Assembly (NCBI GenBank): GCA_015183035.1
Contig: JACZZP010000004.1
Location: 310,001 to 374,000, forward strand
Source of the DNA: Meloidogyne chitwoodi
Taxonomy: Eukaryota > Nematoda > Chromadorea > Rhabditida > Meloidogynidae
Reading direction: 5' to 3'
Length of the DNA: 64,000 nucleotides
Shown: positions 55,228-64,000 of the stretch, in pieces
Numbering within the stretch: the first letter of the stretch is position 1
Layout: each line of letters starts with the position of its first letter
Translations under genes and position numbers: made by a program
Notes under the pieces: generated by a model
What the model was told of the DNA's origin: nothing
The model's input: only the letters and a program-made list of their open reading frames with translations
Databases searched by the model: none

Positions 55228-56313
55228 AATAACGGGGAAATGAAGAAAAATTAAGCAAAAAATTGAAAAATATGGAAAAAAAATTTTTTGAAATTTTTGA
55301 AAAAATGAAAAGTGAAAAAGATGGGCGGTATAATTTAATAATTTTCTCGATATATTTTACACCAAAATAATTTAATTAGTTTAGTTTTCTTTAGTTTTTT
55401 TGGTGTATCTGTGCTGCAATATATTGTGCCCTCTTCCTTTTAATCAACAACTACCCCTATCCCTGAATTAATTTTTTTATTTTTAGTTTATATATCGATA
55501 TTAAATAATATAGATTTTAGATTTTTAAAATTGTTTCCAAGCTTTTAAAAAAATTTTTTTGGTTCAAAAGTGAAAAATTTTGATTTTCGGTGATCTGTTG
55601 AGAAGGGGAAATGTCCGTTTTTGCTGTTTTAAATTTCAAAATATTTTTTTAAATTTATTTAAAAGCTGGAAATTATTTTTTAGTAAAAATATCGATTAAT
55701 TAAAAAATACCTTTTTATAGTAATAATACTGAAATTCAGTAAAAAATAAAAAATAGCCAAATTGTGCTTTTATTTTTAAAAAATTTTAAAAGAATAAAGT
55801 TATTTAAATATTTTTCTTTTTGCTTAATTTATACAAAATAGAAATCCTGTTTATCTGAAAAAGAAAAAAATATGTAGAACATTTTAGGCTTAAACATAAA
55901 TTTAGAAAGCCTTTGAGAGTATATGAAATATTCTTTTCTAATATTTCCTAGAATATACTTTCTGAGGTTTTCTTCTTCATCTCAAACTTGATTAATTTAT
56001 TCAAAATTTATTATACAAAAGTTGGTTAAAGGTTTTAAAATGAGAAAATGGAATAATTTATAAATGATAATTTGAGCTTATATAGAGAATTTTAGGCAAA
56101 CAAATAAATTAGAGTTTAAGAAAGGTCAAGACAATTTTAGTTTTGGGAAAAATATAAATTCACGATAAGAATGTTTTTTACTTTATTTTTATGTCGGGAA
56201 AATATTTATTTTTTTGTTTTATTTATTCTAATATTTATTTGGCCTAATTAGAGAGATGCAGCAGCAAATAATAATTTTTCTAGTGAAAAATCTTTTCAAT
56301 TTGTTTTAAATTA

Positions 56314-56342
56314 ATCAGGGCTATACCTGACTTACAAAAATA
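56314..56342 (-). repeat. hairpin-repeat copy
   Basis: Stem TCAGG/CCTGA followed by CTTACAAAAATAC. Confidence 0.65.
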
Positions 56343-56496
56343 CGGCACAATTTCGAAAACTGTTAGTTCAAAGCCAAAATTCTTAACTTTTTAAGATTTT
56401 TAAATTAAAACTTTAATATTTTGTAAATATATTTCGCTTAGAAATCAACAAAAAATGAATTTAGTATCTAGGAAGGAATAGAAAAAATATGAAAAT

Positions 56497-56530
56497 TAGC
56501 CATAAAATTATTATGGCTTACAAAAATATT
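56497..56530 (-). repeat. hairpin-repeat copy
   Basis: Stem AGCCATAA/TTATGGCT followed by TACAAAAATATT. Confidence 0.8.
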
Positions 56531-56571
56531 TCTTGTAGCAACGGATTTATTAAAACACCTCCAATCTTCAA

Positions 56572-56841
56572 ATGCTTCGATTTTTAATTTCACTTAAATT
56601 TAATCATGTTACTGGTGTTCAGCTCATTATAAAAAATAAGAACATTGAAGAGATTTATTTTAAGGTTATATATTTTATTTTAAGAATGTTAAAAAAAATG
56701 TTTTTTCAGGTCAAATCCTCAGCTAGTAAATTCTATAGTGTGAGACCTTCGTTTGGGACTATCAAACCACACGACCAAATCAAAGTTATTATTCAGCCAC
56801 ATGATGATTCTGTTAAATCATTGGATGTTCATGTTCTTTAG
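56572..56841 (+). CDS. MSP-domain protein fragment
   Basis: Two exons, 56572-56664 and 56710-56841 (TTTAAG|gttata ... ttcag|GTC, phase 0), give 74 residues. LKFNHVTGVQLIIKNKNIEE followed by IYFK|VKSSASKFYSVRPSFGTIKP HDQIKVIIQP matches the major sperm protein/VAP fold: the 'N...I.FKVK..A...Y.VRP..G.I.P' core strands. A full MSP domain is about 120 residues. Here the first strand is short and the last strands are missing after KSLDVHVL. It may be a truncated copy, or further exons exist upstream. MSP proteins act in sperm cytoskeleton and as VAP-type membrane contact adaptors; either role is only inferred. Confidence 0.6.
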   Translation: MLRFLISLKFNHVTGVQLIIKNKNIEEIYFKVIYFILRMLKKMFFQVKSSASKFYSVRPSFGTIKPHDQIKVIIQPHDDSVKSLDVHVL

Positions 56842-56888
56842 GAGTTTGAGCATCTAAATTATATATATTTAAAAGTATTAAAAATTAT

Positions 56889-57050
56889 TTAAGAAAACTT
56901 ACACTCCTTTTTATATTCAATTTTCTGTTTTGTAGCTTCCAATAACAAACGAAATTGACGAGTAATTTTAGTTGTTACTCCTAAACTTTTTGAGCGTTTT
57001 TCACGTTGTTGTCTTTTGTGTTTATTTAATTTTATTATAATTTTATCCAT
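56889..57050 (-). CDS. hypothetical basic 53-residue protein or first exon
   Basis: ATG at 57050. MDKIIIKLNKHKRQQREKRS and KSLGVTTKITRQFRLLLEAT form a basic, probably helical peptide. A very good donor (GGAGT|gtaagt) lies just before the stop, so this is more likely exon 1 of a longer minus-strand gene whose next exon I could not find. Family not recognised. Confidence 0.4.
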   Translation of the reverse strand: MDKIIIKLNKHKRQQREKRSKSLGVTTKITRQFRLLLEATKQKIEYKKECKFS

Positions 57051-57552
57051 TTTTGGAGCAAATTAAAAAATTTTTGGTAAAGAAAATTTTGGAATAATAA
57101 AAAATGGCTCATGTACTAAATTCAATCTCCACGCCCAAAATGGCAAAACCAAAGATTTCGCGCATTTAATTATTATATATATATCCATAAATATTTAAAA
57201 AATATCTTTCAAAGAAAAAGCCGACAAATGAAAAGAGGAATTTTTCGGGATTGTACGAGAGTAGAGCAAAAATAAAAGGATTAAGTACATAAACAGTTCA
57301 TGTCACGTGTCCTATCGAAATTGGATGCGTTCATATTTTTAAAATTTATTTTAATTTTTCAGTTAAAAAGTTTTAAAAATAATATTTTTTACTAATAATT
57401 ATTCAACTTTCTCTATTTACTTATTCACATATGTTTTTTCCTTTCTTTTCTTATCCCTATTGAAATTAATAAATAAGAAAAATTTTTTCATAGAATTTTT
57501 ATTAAGAAAAAAATTTTATCGTAAAAAAATGATTTAACATTGTTTTTTTATT

Positions 57553-57585
57553 TTAGCCTAGAAAATCTAGGCTTACAAAAATACA
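57553..57585 (-). repeat. hairpin-repeat copy
   Basis: Stem AGCCTAGA/TCTAGGCT followed by TACAAAAATACAC. Partner box ACATTTAAAATTAATTAATT about 65 bp on. Confidence 0.8.
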
Positions 57586-57693
57586 CAATAGCGAAATTTA
57601 GGGACACAAAATTAAAAATATAAAAAATACATTTAAAATTAATTAATTCAAATATTACATATTTATTGGGCTTGCATGCTAAGATGTACTTCA

Positions 57694-57805
57694 GGGATGG
57701 GAAAGTTTCGTATTTCGGAATTTTAGATCATTTTTATTTCGTATTCGGTTTTTTTACATTTTGTTCGGATTTCGTATTTTATTTTCCAATTTTGTCCATC
57801 CCTGG
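57694..57805. mobile_element. small MITE (CAGGGATGGG arms)
   Basis: Ends CAGGGATGGGAAAGTTTCG and TTTTGTCCATCCCTG, interior with TTCGTATTTCGG repeats. hAT-like ends. Duplication not clear. Confidence 0.6.
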
Positions 57806-58902
57806 TGTAACATCCAATTTATTCGCAATAAAATCTTGTATTTTTTTTATAATGTAGGATTGATTATAAATAAATCATCATCAAAATTATTCTAAAAAAA
57901 AATTATTTATGATCAATAGGTATGTTCAAAACATGCATGAACAAAAGAAGAGAAGTTGATGATATTTTAACAAATAGGTATATTTTTTATTTTTGCCTTT
58001 GAAATAAAAAGCATAAAATGTTGCGGACAAAAATTGCAGACTTTTGTCTGTAAAAGAATAAAAAATACAAACTTATTAAATATGCAATTATTTAATTAGT
58101 TAATTTTAAATGTTTTTATTTTGGGATTAAATTGCTGCATATAGTAGTCTAGATGTTCTGTATTTTTGTAAGCCTATTTTCTAGGCTAAAATAAAAAATA
58201 ATTTGATTTAAATATCAATTAAAATAGCTAACAAAACTTTTTTGCTAATTGGAAGGCAAAAGGTTGAAATTTTTGTCAGCAACTTTTTATACTTTTTATT
58301 ATTTTGTAAGCGAACCCTTGTCACTAAAATTAAAGTAGAAGATTATTTAATATAAAATATTTTAATTAATTAATTTTAAATGTAAAAGTATTAATATTTT
58401 ATTAAATTTTGTTTATCAGGAAGACGACTTGTATTTTTGTAAGCTTAGTTTTTCTAAGCTAAAAATTAAAAAACGAAAAAGAAAAATTTATTTTTCAAAA
58501 ATAACATTTTTAATTATTTAAATGGTTTACCGATAACATTAAATTATAATGAATGTACAAATTTAATAAACAATTATCAACTTTTTTATTTTTAGCTTAG
58601 TAAAACTAAGCTTACAAAAATACACCACATCGAGAAAAATTCTTACAAATTAATTAACAAATGAAATATAAATACATTTAAAATTAATTAATTAAAATAT
58701 TTTATATTAAATAAACTTCTACTTTAATTTTAGTGACAAGGGTTCGCTTCCAGAATAATAAAAAGTATTAAAAGTTGCGGACAAATATTTCGACCTTTTG
58801 CCTTCTAATTAGCAAAAAAGTTTTGTTAGCTAAGTTAATTGATATTTAAATCAAATTATTTTTTATTTTAGCCTAGAAAATAGGCTTACAAAAATACACA
58901 AC

Positions 58903-60150
58903 CGCTGCGCCTCAATTCGTCCCACCCTCGATTCGTCCCACCCTCAATTCGTCCCACTGTTCAAAAACCTTCAATTCGTCCCACCCTCAATTCGTCCCAT
59001 AAAATTATTAATTGTTATTATTCGATCTCTTTTTTATTTTTTCTATATTTTAAATTTATTTAATACATTCTAGAAGCTCTAATGATTAGAAATTTACTTG
59101 AAAATTTATCACGAGCCGGAATATGAAGAACTTTCTTTATTTAATCAAACTTTTTTAAATTTCTTCAGTTTAATTGGCTATACTTCTTCAATTTATTTCA
59201 TATTGCTGAAACATAACGGAAATGCTTTATTGAAGAAAATCCTGACAAGACAATGGTTATGAGCTGTTGGTCCAATTGTACGATCCGAATACAAAAGAAT
59301 TTTGGGATTATCCAACGATTGGAATGCATGTGAAATCAAGGATCCGGAAGAGAAGGTTTCTTTTATTTTAATTATAAATAAGTTTATTTTATTATTCTTT
59401 AACTTTTTTTAGCTGATTTTGAGTAAATTATATACAAGTTAAGGACCTTCACATCCCATTCACCGGGAGAACATTTGATAGCTTGGTTTAGTGGAGCACA
59501 ACTTAGAGTTCATTTGGATATTCAAGTTGGGGAACATGCACAGGATTATCAACAGGTTTTTTTCTTTTAATTTTTTAATGCTTTTTAATTTTAAATAATT
59601 TTTCAGGTTGCAACTAAGAACAGACTAACGACCTCCAATTTCGTGTTCGTCGACTTATTGACCAAACTGAGAAAATTACAACGGAACAAAACTATCAGTG
59701 ATATCGGGAAGAGCGTTTCAGACAGATTTTTACTTTTGCGTTATTATTGTTTTATTTATTTTTGTTAATCTTATTTTACCCGATTAGTAAAGTTATTTTT
59801 TCTGATTTTTGGATAATAATTTTTGTAAAATTTTACAAGATAAATTTACGGGGGATGGGTATTTTGGTATTATTTTTTCTTGGTATATTTTTTTAGTATT
59901 TTTTGTATTATGCCTAAATTGTGGAAAAAAGTATGACGAAATGAGGATTTTTACCCTTTGACCGTTTTGAAGTTGGGACGAATTGAGGGTGGGACGAATT
60001 GAGGGTTTTCAAACTGTGGGACCAATTGAGGGTTTTTGAACTGTGGGACGAATTCAGGTGGGACGAATTGAGGGTGGGACGAATCGAGGGTTTTTGAACT
60101 GTAGGACGAATTGAGGGTTTTTGAACAGTGGGACGAATTGAGGGCGCGCC
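58903..60150. mobile_element. TIR element carrying a captured gene fragment
   Basis: 1248 bp. Both ends consist of inverted runs of CCTCAATTCGTCCCACCCTC with spacers CACTGTTCAAAAACC. The element is flanked by TACACAAC on both sides (58895-58902, 60151-60158). The foldback arm into which it inserted gives the empty site, confirming the boundaries. No transposase. The interior is a broken TMED gene copy with introns. Superfamily unclear: an 8-bp or slightly longer duplication could fit hAT, Merlin or Mutator-like elements. Confidence 0.8.
59075..59740 (+). pseudogene. TMED4/9-type p24 cargo-receptor pseudogene
   Basis: Segments in order match p24/TMED proteins. FHIAET is followed by an in-frame stop, then RKCFIEE and PDKTMV. 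LYDPNTKEFWDYPTIGMHV and IKDPEEK follow in shifted frames, then [37 protein letters not shown]. After an intron come DLQFRVRRLIDQTEKITTEQ NYQ, a stop, and YREERFRQ. At least two stops and three frameshifts break it. Introns are retained (59356-59412 and about 59556-59606), so it derives from genomic DNA rather than mRNA. The signal peptide and the TM/cytoplasmic tail are missing or degraded. p24 proteins cycle between ER and Golgi as COPI/COPII cargo receptors. This copy is not functional. Confidence 0.85.
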
Positions 60151-60524
60151 TACACAACGCTTCGACGATATCTCCAACAATTTAATACCAAAATAAAAAC
60201 ATTTAAAATTAATTAATTAAATAATTGTATATTCAATAAAATTTTTTATGCAAAAATAAATAATAATTTTCATTGTAAAATTATTATGTAAAATTTAATA
60301 AAATGTCCTATACAATTTGTAGGTGTAAATCAACTTTTCAATAAATATATTTTCGAAATTTTAAAAAAAATTTAATTTTTGCTTCCATTGGTCTTTGGAT
60401 CCATCCCTGTTATACATATTATAGCTTGCTAAAAATATTAAAGCTAAGTAGGAAAAAAGATTTCCTATTCCTCTTTATACTCCAATTTTCTCTTAACTTT
60501 TTTTATCTCCTATGTTATAAACAG

Positions 60525-60662
60525 AGTTGTTTCGAAGAGTTTCAATTTTCGAGGTTTTTTTTGGTTAGATTTCGAATATTTGGAAAAAATTTCGATTTCG
60601 ATATTTTTGTAATTTTTTCGGTTTTCGTGTTTCGATATTTTTTAATTTCGAAACACTCTGGC
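60525..60662. mobile_element. small MITE (CAGAGTTGTTTCGAA arms)
   Basis: Ends CAGAGTTGTTTCGAAGAGTT and AATTTCGAAACACTCTG. Interior of ATTTCGATTTCG repeats. About 138 bp. Confidence 0.65.
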
Positions 60663-60682
60663 TATTAAGACAAAATATTTAT

Positions 60683-60714
60683 TTTAGCCAGATCTACTCT
60701 AGCTCACAAAAATA
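60683..60714 (-). repeat. hairpin-repeat copy
   Basis: Stem AGCCAGA/TCTAGCT (one mismatch) followed by CACAAAAATA. Confidence 0.55.
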
Positions 60715-61172
60715 AAAAGGAGAATACGCGATAGCATGCTACATCTCATCTTTTTAATTCATTTAACATTTTAATTAAATAAAAAAGTATTATTATGTAA
60801 AAATTAAATTATAAAGGCAATGCAACAAAAAATGCTCATTTTGCAAATTGGAGTAATTATGAAAAAACATGTTTTGATTTGGTTAATTCATTTTTTTATC
60901 TCAAAATATTTTTTAAAATACTTTAGATGCCTTTGCTGAATTTAGGATTATGCACAATTATTGTATATTTTTCCTGGAGTCCAGATCCAAGCATTTTTGG
61001 GCATTCTGGAAATGGATTTTTCCTTATCCAGAGTCTTGTCCAGGTCAATAAATAAATCAAGATCCAACTCCAAATCAAGGATTATTAAAAATTCCTATTT
61101 CTGTTTGTTAGTAGCTATTGTCTTCCTGTATTAAAGTTGTAACCTAAAAATAGGTTACAACAAGTAATCTAT

Positions 61173-61203
61173 TAGCCAACAATATGTTGGCTTACAAAAA
61201 TAT
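61173..61203 (-). repeat. hairpin-repeat copy
   Basis: Stem AGCCAACA/TGTTGGCT followed by TACAAAAATATT. Confidence 0.8.
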
Positions 61204-61629
61204 TTCGTATCGTATAGGACATTTGGATAAATTTACTAAATTGATCTAATAATAATATACACTTTCAATTTCAATAATTTAATATTATACTACTCTAGAA
61301 TTAATAAGTGAATAATTAAAAGTTGTAATTTTACAAAACAATGTTAATATTTTTAAAAGATTGGATTAAGCATTATAGACCGGTTATGGTTAGATTTTTG
61401 GGTAAAAAACTTATCTTAACCAATAATTCATTGTTTAAGGTTATGATGATAAATATTAACATAAAATTAAAGGTAAAAATATTTAAATTTATTTATTGTA
61501 TTTTCTTAATTTTTGGTCCTTTAAAAAGGGAAATAAACTACCTAATTTCTTTGTAAGTTTTTGTGGGTGTCCGCAAAGTTCGGTCCGCAAGTTTTGCACC
61601 ACCAAAGTTGAATATTACTTGTAATTAAT

Positions 61630-61855
61630 ATGCGATTCTCTAACTTGTTAATAATAATAACACTTTTATGCTATTTGTTACATACAAAAGAATTAAATGA
61701 AAAGTAAATATTATTAAAATTAAATAATTATATAATAGATATAGTATTCGGTATTAGTATTCAGTCTTAGTCCAAAGTCCCAAAGTTATTCTATTCTCCT
61801 TATTGCCTTCATCTTCTTATTGTTATTGACCCTTGTGATAAAGAGCATTTGCTAG
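61630..61855 (+). CDS. possible small secreted/membrane peptide
   Basis: Exon 1 (61630-61703) encodes a signal-peptide-like MRFSNLLIIITLLCYLLHTK ending AA|gtaaat. An acceptor ATTCAG opens exon 2 (61765-61855) in phase 2 with a second hydrophobic stretch (SILLIAFIFLLLLTLVIK) and TAG, 54 residues in all. No family. The call rests on the signal peptide and phase match alone. Confidence 0.3.
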
Positions 61856-61924
61856 CTTCTCGACTTCTATGTTATTCTAGTATTGTATCCTACTTGAGGA
61901 TACAACATATTCCACTTTATATAT

Positions 61925-62165
61925 CCAATCAAATTTTATTGAGTTCAAACGAGTTTTGAAAAAAAAATTTTTCATTTAAGTGATTACAGGAAAGGGTCCC
62001 TTAATTTCCAGTTTTTTGAAGAAAACCAAGAATTCGGTCACAGTTCGATCCCGATTTTCTTAAAAACTGGAAATGGGACAGTGAAATTGGATCGGGCTCC
62101 GTTCCTGTAATCAATTAAATGAGAATTTAATTTCTTATCAAAACTCGTTTTGACTCATAAAATTA
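61925..62165. mobile_element. imperfect MITE-like inverted repeat
   Basis: AACGAGTTTTGAAAAAAAAA at the left and CTTATCAAAACTCGTTTTGA at the right. GTGATTACAGGAAAGGGTCC faces GGCTCCGTTCCTGTAATCA. TTTCCAGTTTTTTGAAGAAA faces TTCTTAAAAACTGGAAA. Confidence 0.65.
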
Positions 62166-62269
62166 GATAGGTAAGAATCAAAGTTTGATTGGTGATTAAG
62201 GTTTTGTTGAGATTGTTCTACACCTTTGAGGCAATTAAAAAGATTTCTTTTTTATTTTTCGATTATTTT

Positions 62270-62336
62270 TTGTTATACTTCAATTTTTTGTTGCATTGAA
62301 AAGCTGAAATTACCGCGGCTGCTAGTCTTTTATTCG
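62270..62336 (-). repeat. dispersed repeat with 18S rRNA 530-loop-like core, copy 2
   Basis: Matches 25062-25130 through TTGTTGCATTGAAAAGCTGA and AATTACCGCGGCTGCTAGTC then TTTTATTCG. Confidence 0.7.
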
Positions 62337-62558
62337 GAAAGAAAAAGTTCAAAGATGTTAAAATAAGGTATATAAGCTTAAAAAGTTAAGCTTTGAGCCA
62401 TTCAAACTTTCCAATGCTTAATGTTTCTAGGTATTTTTATAATAAAACTAGTGAAAGCGTGCACTACTCAGTAGTGCAGTACATGGGATGTTAAGATTAC
62501 ATGGGAAACATAAAAAAGTTGGAAAGTTAAAAAAATTTTGGGTAAAATTATTTTTGTG

Positions 62559-62604
62559 TTTTAAAAAGCCCTAACGGGCTTTGGGGCGCGCTTCGCGCGC
62601 TGCT
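62559..62604. repeat. two adjacent GC-rich hairpins
   Basis: AAAGCCCTAACGGGCTTT followed immediately by GGCGCGCTTCGCGCGC. Both are strong hairpins in otherwise AT-rich DNA, shortly before the GC-rich array. Confidence 0.7.
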
Positions 62605-62639
62605 AGAATTTTAGAATGCTTATGTTAAATCTGTGGGGG

Positions 62640-62875
62640 TCCCATGCATGTTACACCTCGGGCCTTCGGGTCTCGCACATTTATAATAGTCGATTTCCCA
62701 TTATCCCCAAGAAAACACGCCTTTTTTAAATTTATTTGGCCGTTTCAGTGCCACACTCAATTTGGGCAACAAAATGACCATGTCCATTGAATTCTCCATA
62801 CTCGATTACCTATTATTCAATTAAATCCCGTATTATTTTTAAATATTTTTTTTATTAGGCTGTTTCATTGCCAGT
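62640..62875. other. lead-in to the GC-rich array
   Basis: Contains an isolated array-like unit (ACCTCGGGCCTTCGGGTCTC at 62655) and unique sequence. No gene. Confidence 0.5.
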
Positions 62876-64000
62876 AAGGATGGTTCACCTCGGGCTTTCG
62901 CCCGAGTTTCTTCAGTACTGATGGATCACTCGGGCCTTCGGCCCTCGTTTTACAAATGGATCACTTCGGGCCTTGGGCCCTCGTTTCTTTATTACAGATG
63001 GATCACGGCTCTCGTTTCTTCATTATAGATGGATAAGCTCAGGCCTTCGGCCCTCAGTTTTTTAATACAGATGGATCAGCTCGGGCCTTTGGCCCTTGGT
63101 TCTTTAATACAGATGGATCACTCGGGCCTTCGGCCCTCGTTTCTTTATTATAGATGGATCACTCGGGCATCGGCCCTCGTTTCTTCACTATAGATGGATC
63201 ACCGCTGGCCTTCGGCTCTCGTTTCTTCACTATAGATGGGTCAACTCTGGTCTTCGGCTCTTGTTTCTTCATTGTAGATGGATCACCTCATAATCCCAAA
63301 TCTTGTGGATTACCTCAGGCCTTCGGCCCTCGGTTCTTTAATACAGATGGATCACCTAAGGCCTTCGGCCCTCGGTTCTTTAATACAGATGGATCACCTC
63401 AGGCCTTCGGCCCTCGCTTCTTTAATACAGATGGATCACCTCAGGCCTTCGGCCCTCGCTTCTTTAATACAGATGGATCACATCAGGCCTTCGGCCCTCG
63501 GTTCTTTAATACAGATGAATCAGGCCTTCGGCTCACGGTTCTTCATTGCAGATGGATGTCACTCCTCGGGTCTTCGGCCCTCGGTTCATCATTGAAGATG
63601 GGTGTCTCACCTTGGGCCTTATGCCCTCGGTTCTTTAGTACAGATGGATCACTCAGGCCTTCGGCCCTCGGTTCTTTAATACAGATGGATCACTTCAGGC
63701 CTTCGGTCCGCGGTTCTTTAATACAGATGGATGTCACACCTTGGGCCTTCGGCCCTCGTTTCTTCATTACAGATGGATCACTCAGGCCTTCGGCCCTCGG
63801 TTCTTTAAAACAGATGGATCACCTCAGGACTTCAGCCCTCGGTTCTATAATACAGATGGATCACCTCAGGCCTTCGGCCCTCGGTTCTTTAATACAGATG
63901 GTTCACTCAAGACTTCGGCCCTCGTTTCTTCATTACAGATGGATCACTCGGGCCTTCGGCCATCGTTTCTTTAATACAGATGGATCAGGCCTTCGGCTCT
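62876..64000. repeat. ~42-bp GC-rich minisatellite, runs off window
   Basis: About 25 units close to GATCACCTCAGGCCTTCGGC + CCTCGGTTCTTTAATACAGA + TG, more variable at the left (62876-63270) and more regular to the right. Each unit has the palindromic core GGCCTTCGGCC, which as RNA would make a C(UUCG)G tetraloop hairpin. Because the unit length is near a multiple of three, ORFs such as 63278-63595 and 63741-63974 stay open. I regard them as artefacts. The array continues beyond 64000. Confidence 0.95.

Larger units (their letters stand above)
55228..56571. other. intergenic, AT-rich
   Basis: No gene. Two hairpin-repeat copies (56314, 56497) near the end; otherwise low-complexity AT sequence. 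Confidence 0.45.
57051..58074. other. intergenic with MITE and hairpin copy
   Basis: Contains the hairpin-repeat copy at 57553 and a small MITE at 57694-57805 (GGGATGGGAAAGTTTCG against TTTTGTCCATCCC). GTTGCGGACAAAAATTGC near 58020 resembles the GTCCGCAAG family. No gene seen. Confidence 0.45.
58075..60237. mobile_element. foldback element built from hairpin repeats, interrupted
   Basis: Left arm 58075-58500 and right arm 58560-58902 plus 60151-60237 are inverted copies. GCTAATTGGAAGGCAAAAGG (58236) faces CCTTTTGCCTTCTAATTAGC (58796), and ATTTAATTAGTTAATTTTAA (58088) faces the sequence at 60205-60225. Each arm carries two hairpin-repeat copies (stems AGCCTA/TAGGCT outside, AGCTTAG/CTAAGCT inside). 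The right arm is split by the 58903-60150 insertion. Without it the foldback is about 0.9 kb. Confidence 0.85.
60238..62284. other. repeat-rich intergenic
   Basis: Contains a MITE (60525-60662), hairpin copies (60683, 61173), a candidate small gene (61630-61855) and an imperfect inverted repeat (61925-62165). The ORF at 61341 is not supported by any feature I recognise. Confidence 0.4.

Noticed and set aside
59914..60180. Minus ORFs with SIRPTVQK and NSSH repeats
   Set aside because: Translations of the subterminal GGGACGAATTGAGGG repeats of the TIR element.
61341..61556. 71-residue plus ORF
   Set aside because: Low-complexity I/K/L-rich tail, no splice or family support.
63278..63974. Repetitive ORFs (DHLRPSALGSLIQM type)
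   Set aside because: Arise from the ~42-bp minisatellite; frames break with each unit-length change.

Overview
This is eukaryotic DNA, very AT-rich, most likely a plant-parasitic (tylenchid) nematode such as a Meloidogyne root-knot nematode. Three things point that way: expanded nematode-type 7TM chemoreceptors, a supplementary (HNF4-derived) nuclear hormone receptor and an MSP-domain fragment; many short introns ending in TTTCAG-like acceptors; and a set of small secreted proteins. The genus is inferred. I reconstructed multi-exon genes by hand and accepted exon junctions only when reading phase closed.

Layout. 1-7.5 kb: small secreted basic protein (+), KCTD8/12/16-like BTB protein (-), secreted repeat-module protein (-), aquaporin (-). 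8.3-15.6 kb: three tandem chemoreceptor genes (+) whose 5' halves look homogenised. 17-25 kb: small ORF (-), second member of the secreted module family (+), Srg/Srv-like receptor (-), cysteine-rich secreted peptide (+). 27.3-33.4 kb: nine-exon nuclear receptor (-) whose large first intron holds nested transposons. 34.4-43.3 kb: thirteen-exon BRD8-like bromodomain gene (+) with a very acidic/basic KE-rich exon. 44.5-48.4 kb: Tigger/pogo relic and an apparently intact Merlin transposon with 8-bp target duplication. 49.4-55.2 kb: ten-exon gene for a 600-residue secreted protein of unknown family (+). 56.6-57.1 kb: MSP-domain fragment and a small ORF. 58-60.2 kb: foldback element interrupted by a TIR element that carries a broken copy of a TMED (p24 cargo receptor) gene. 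62.9-64 kb: GC-rich minisatellite of about 42 bp units with GGCCTTCGGCC hairpin cores, running off the window end.

The least explained signal is a dispersed repeat, at least 30 copies. Each has a constant TATTTTTGTAAG flank followed by a hairpin whose stem sequence differs between copies but stays paired, with a second conserved AT-rich box about 100 bp away. No operon-like functional linkage between host genes is evident. The shared themes are sensing (four 7TM receptors), secretion (five or six signal-peptide proteins) and heavy DNA-transposon traffic.
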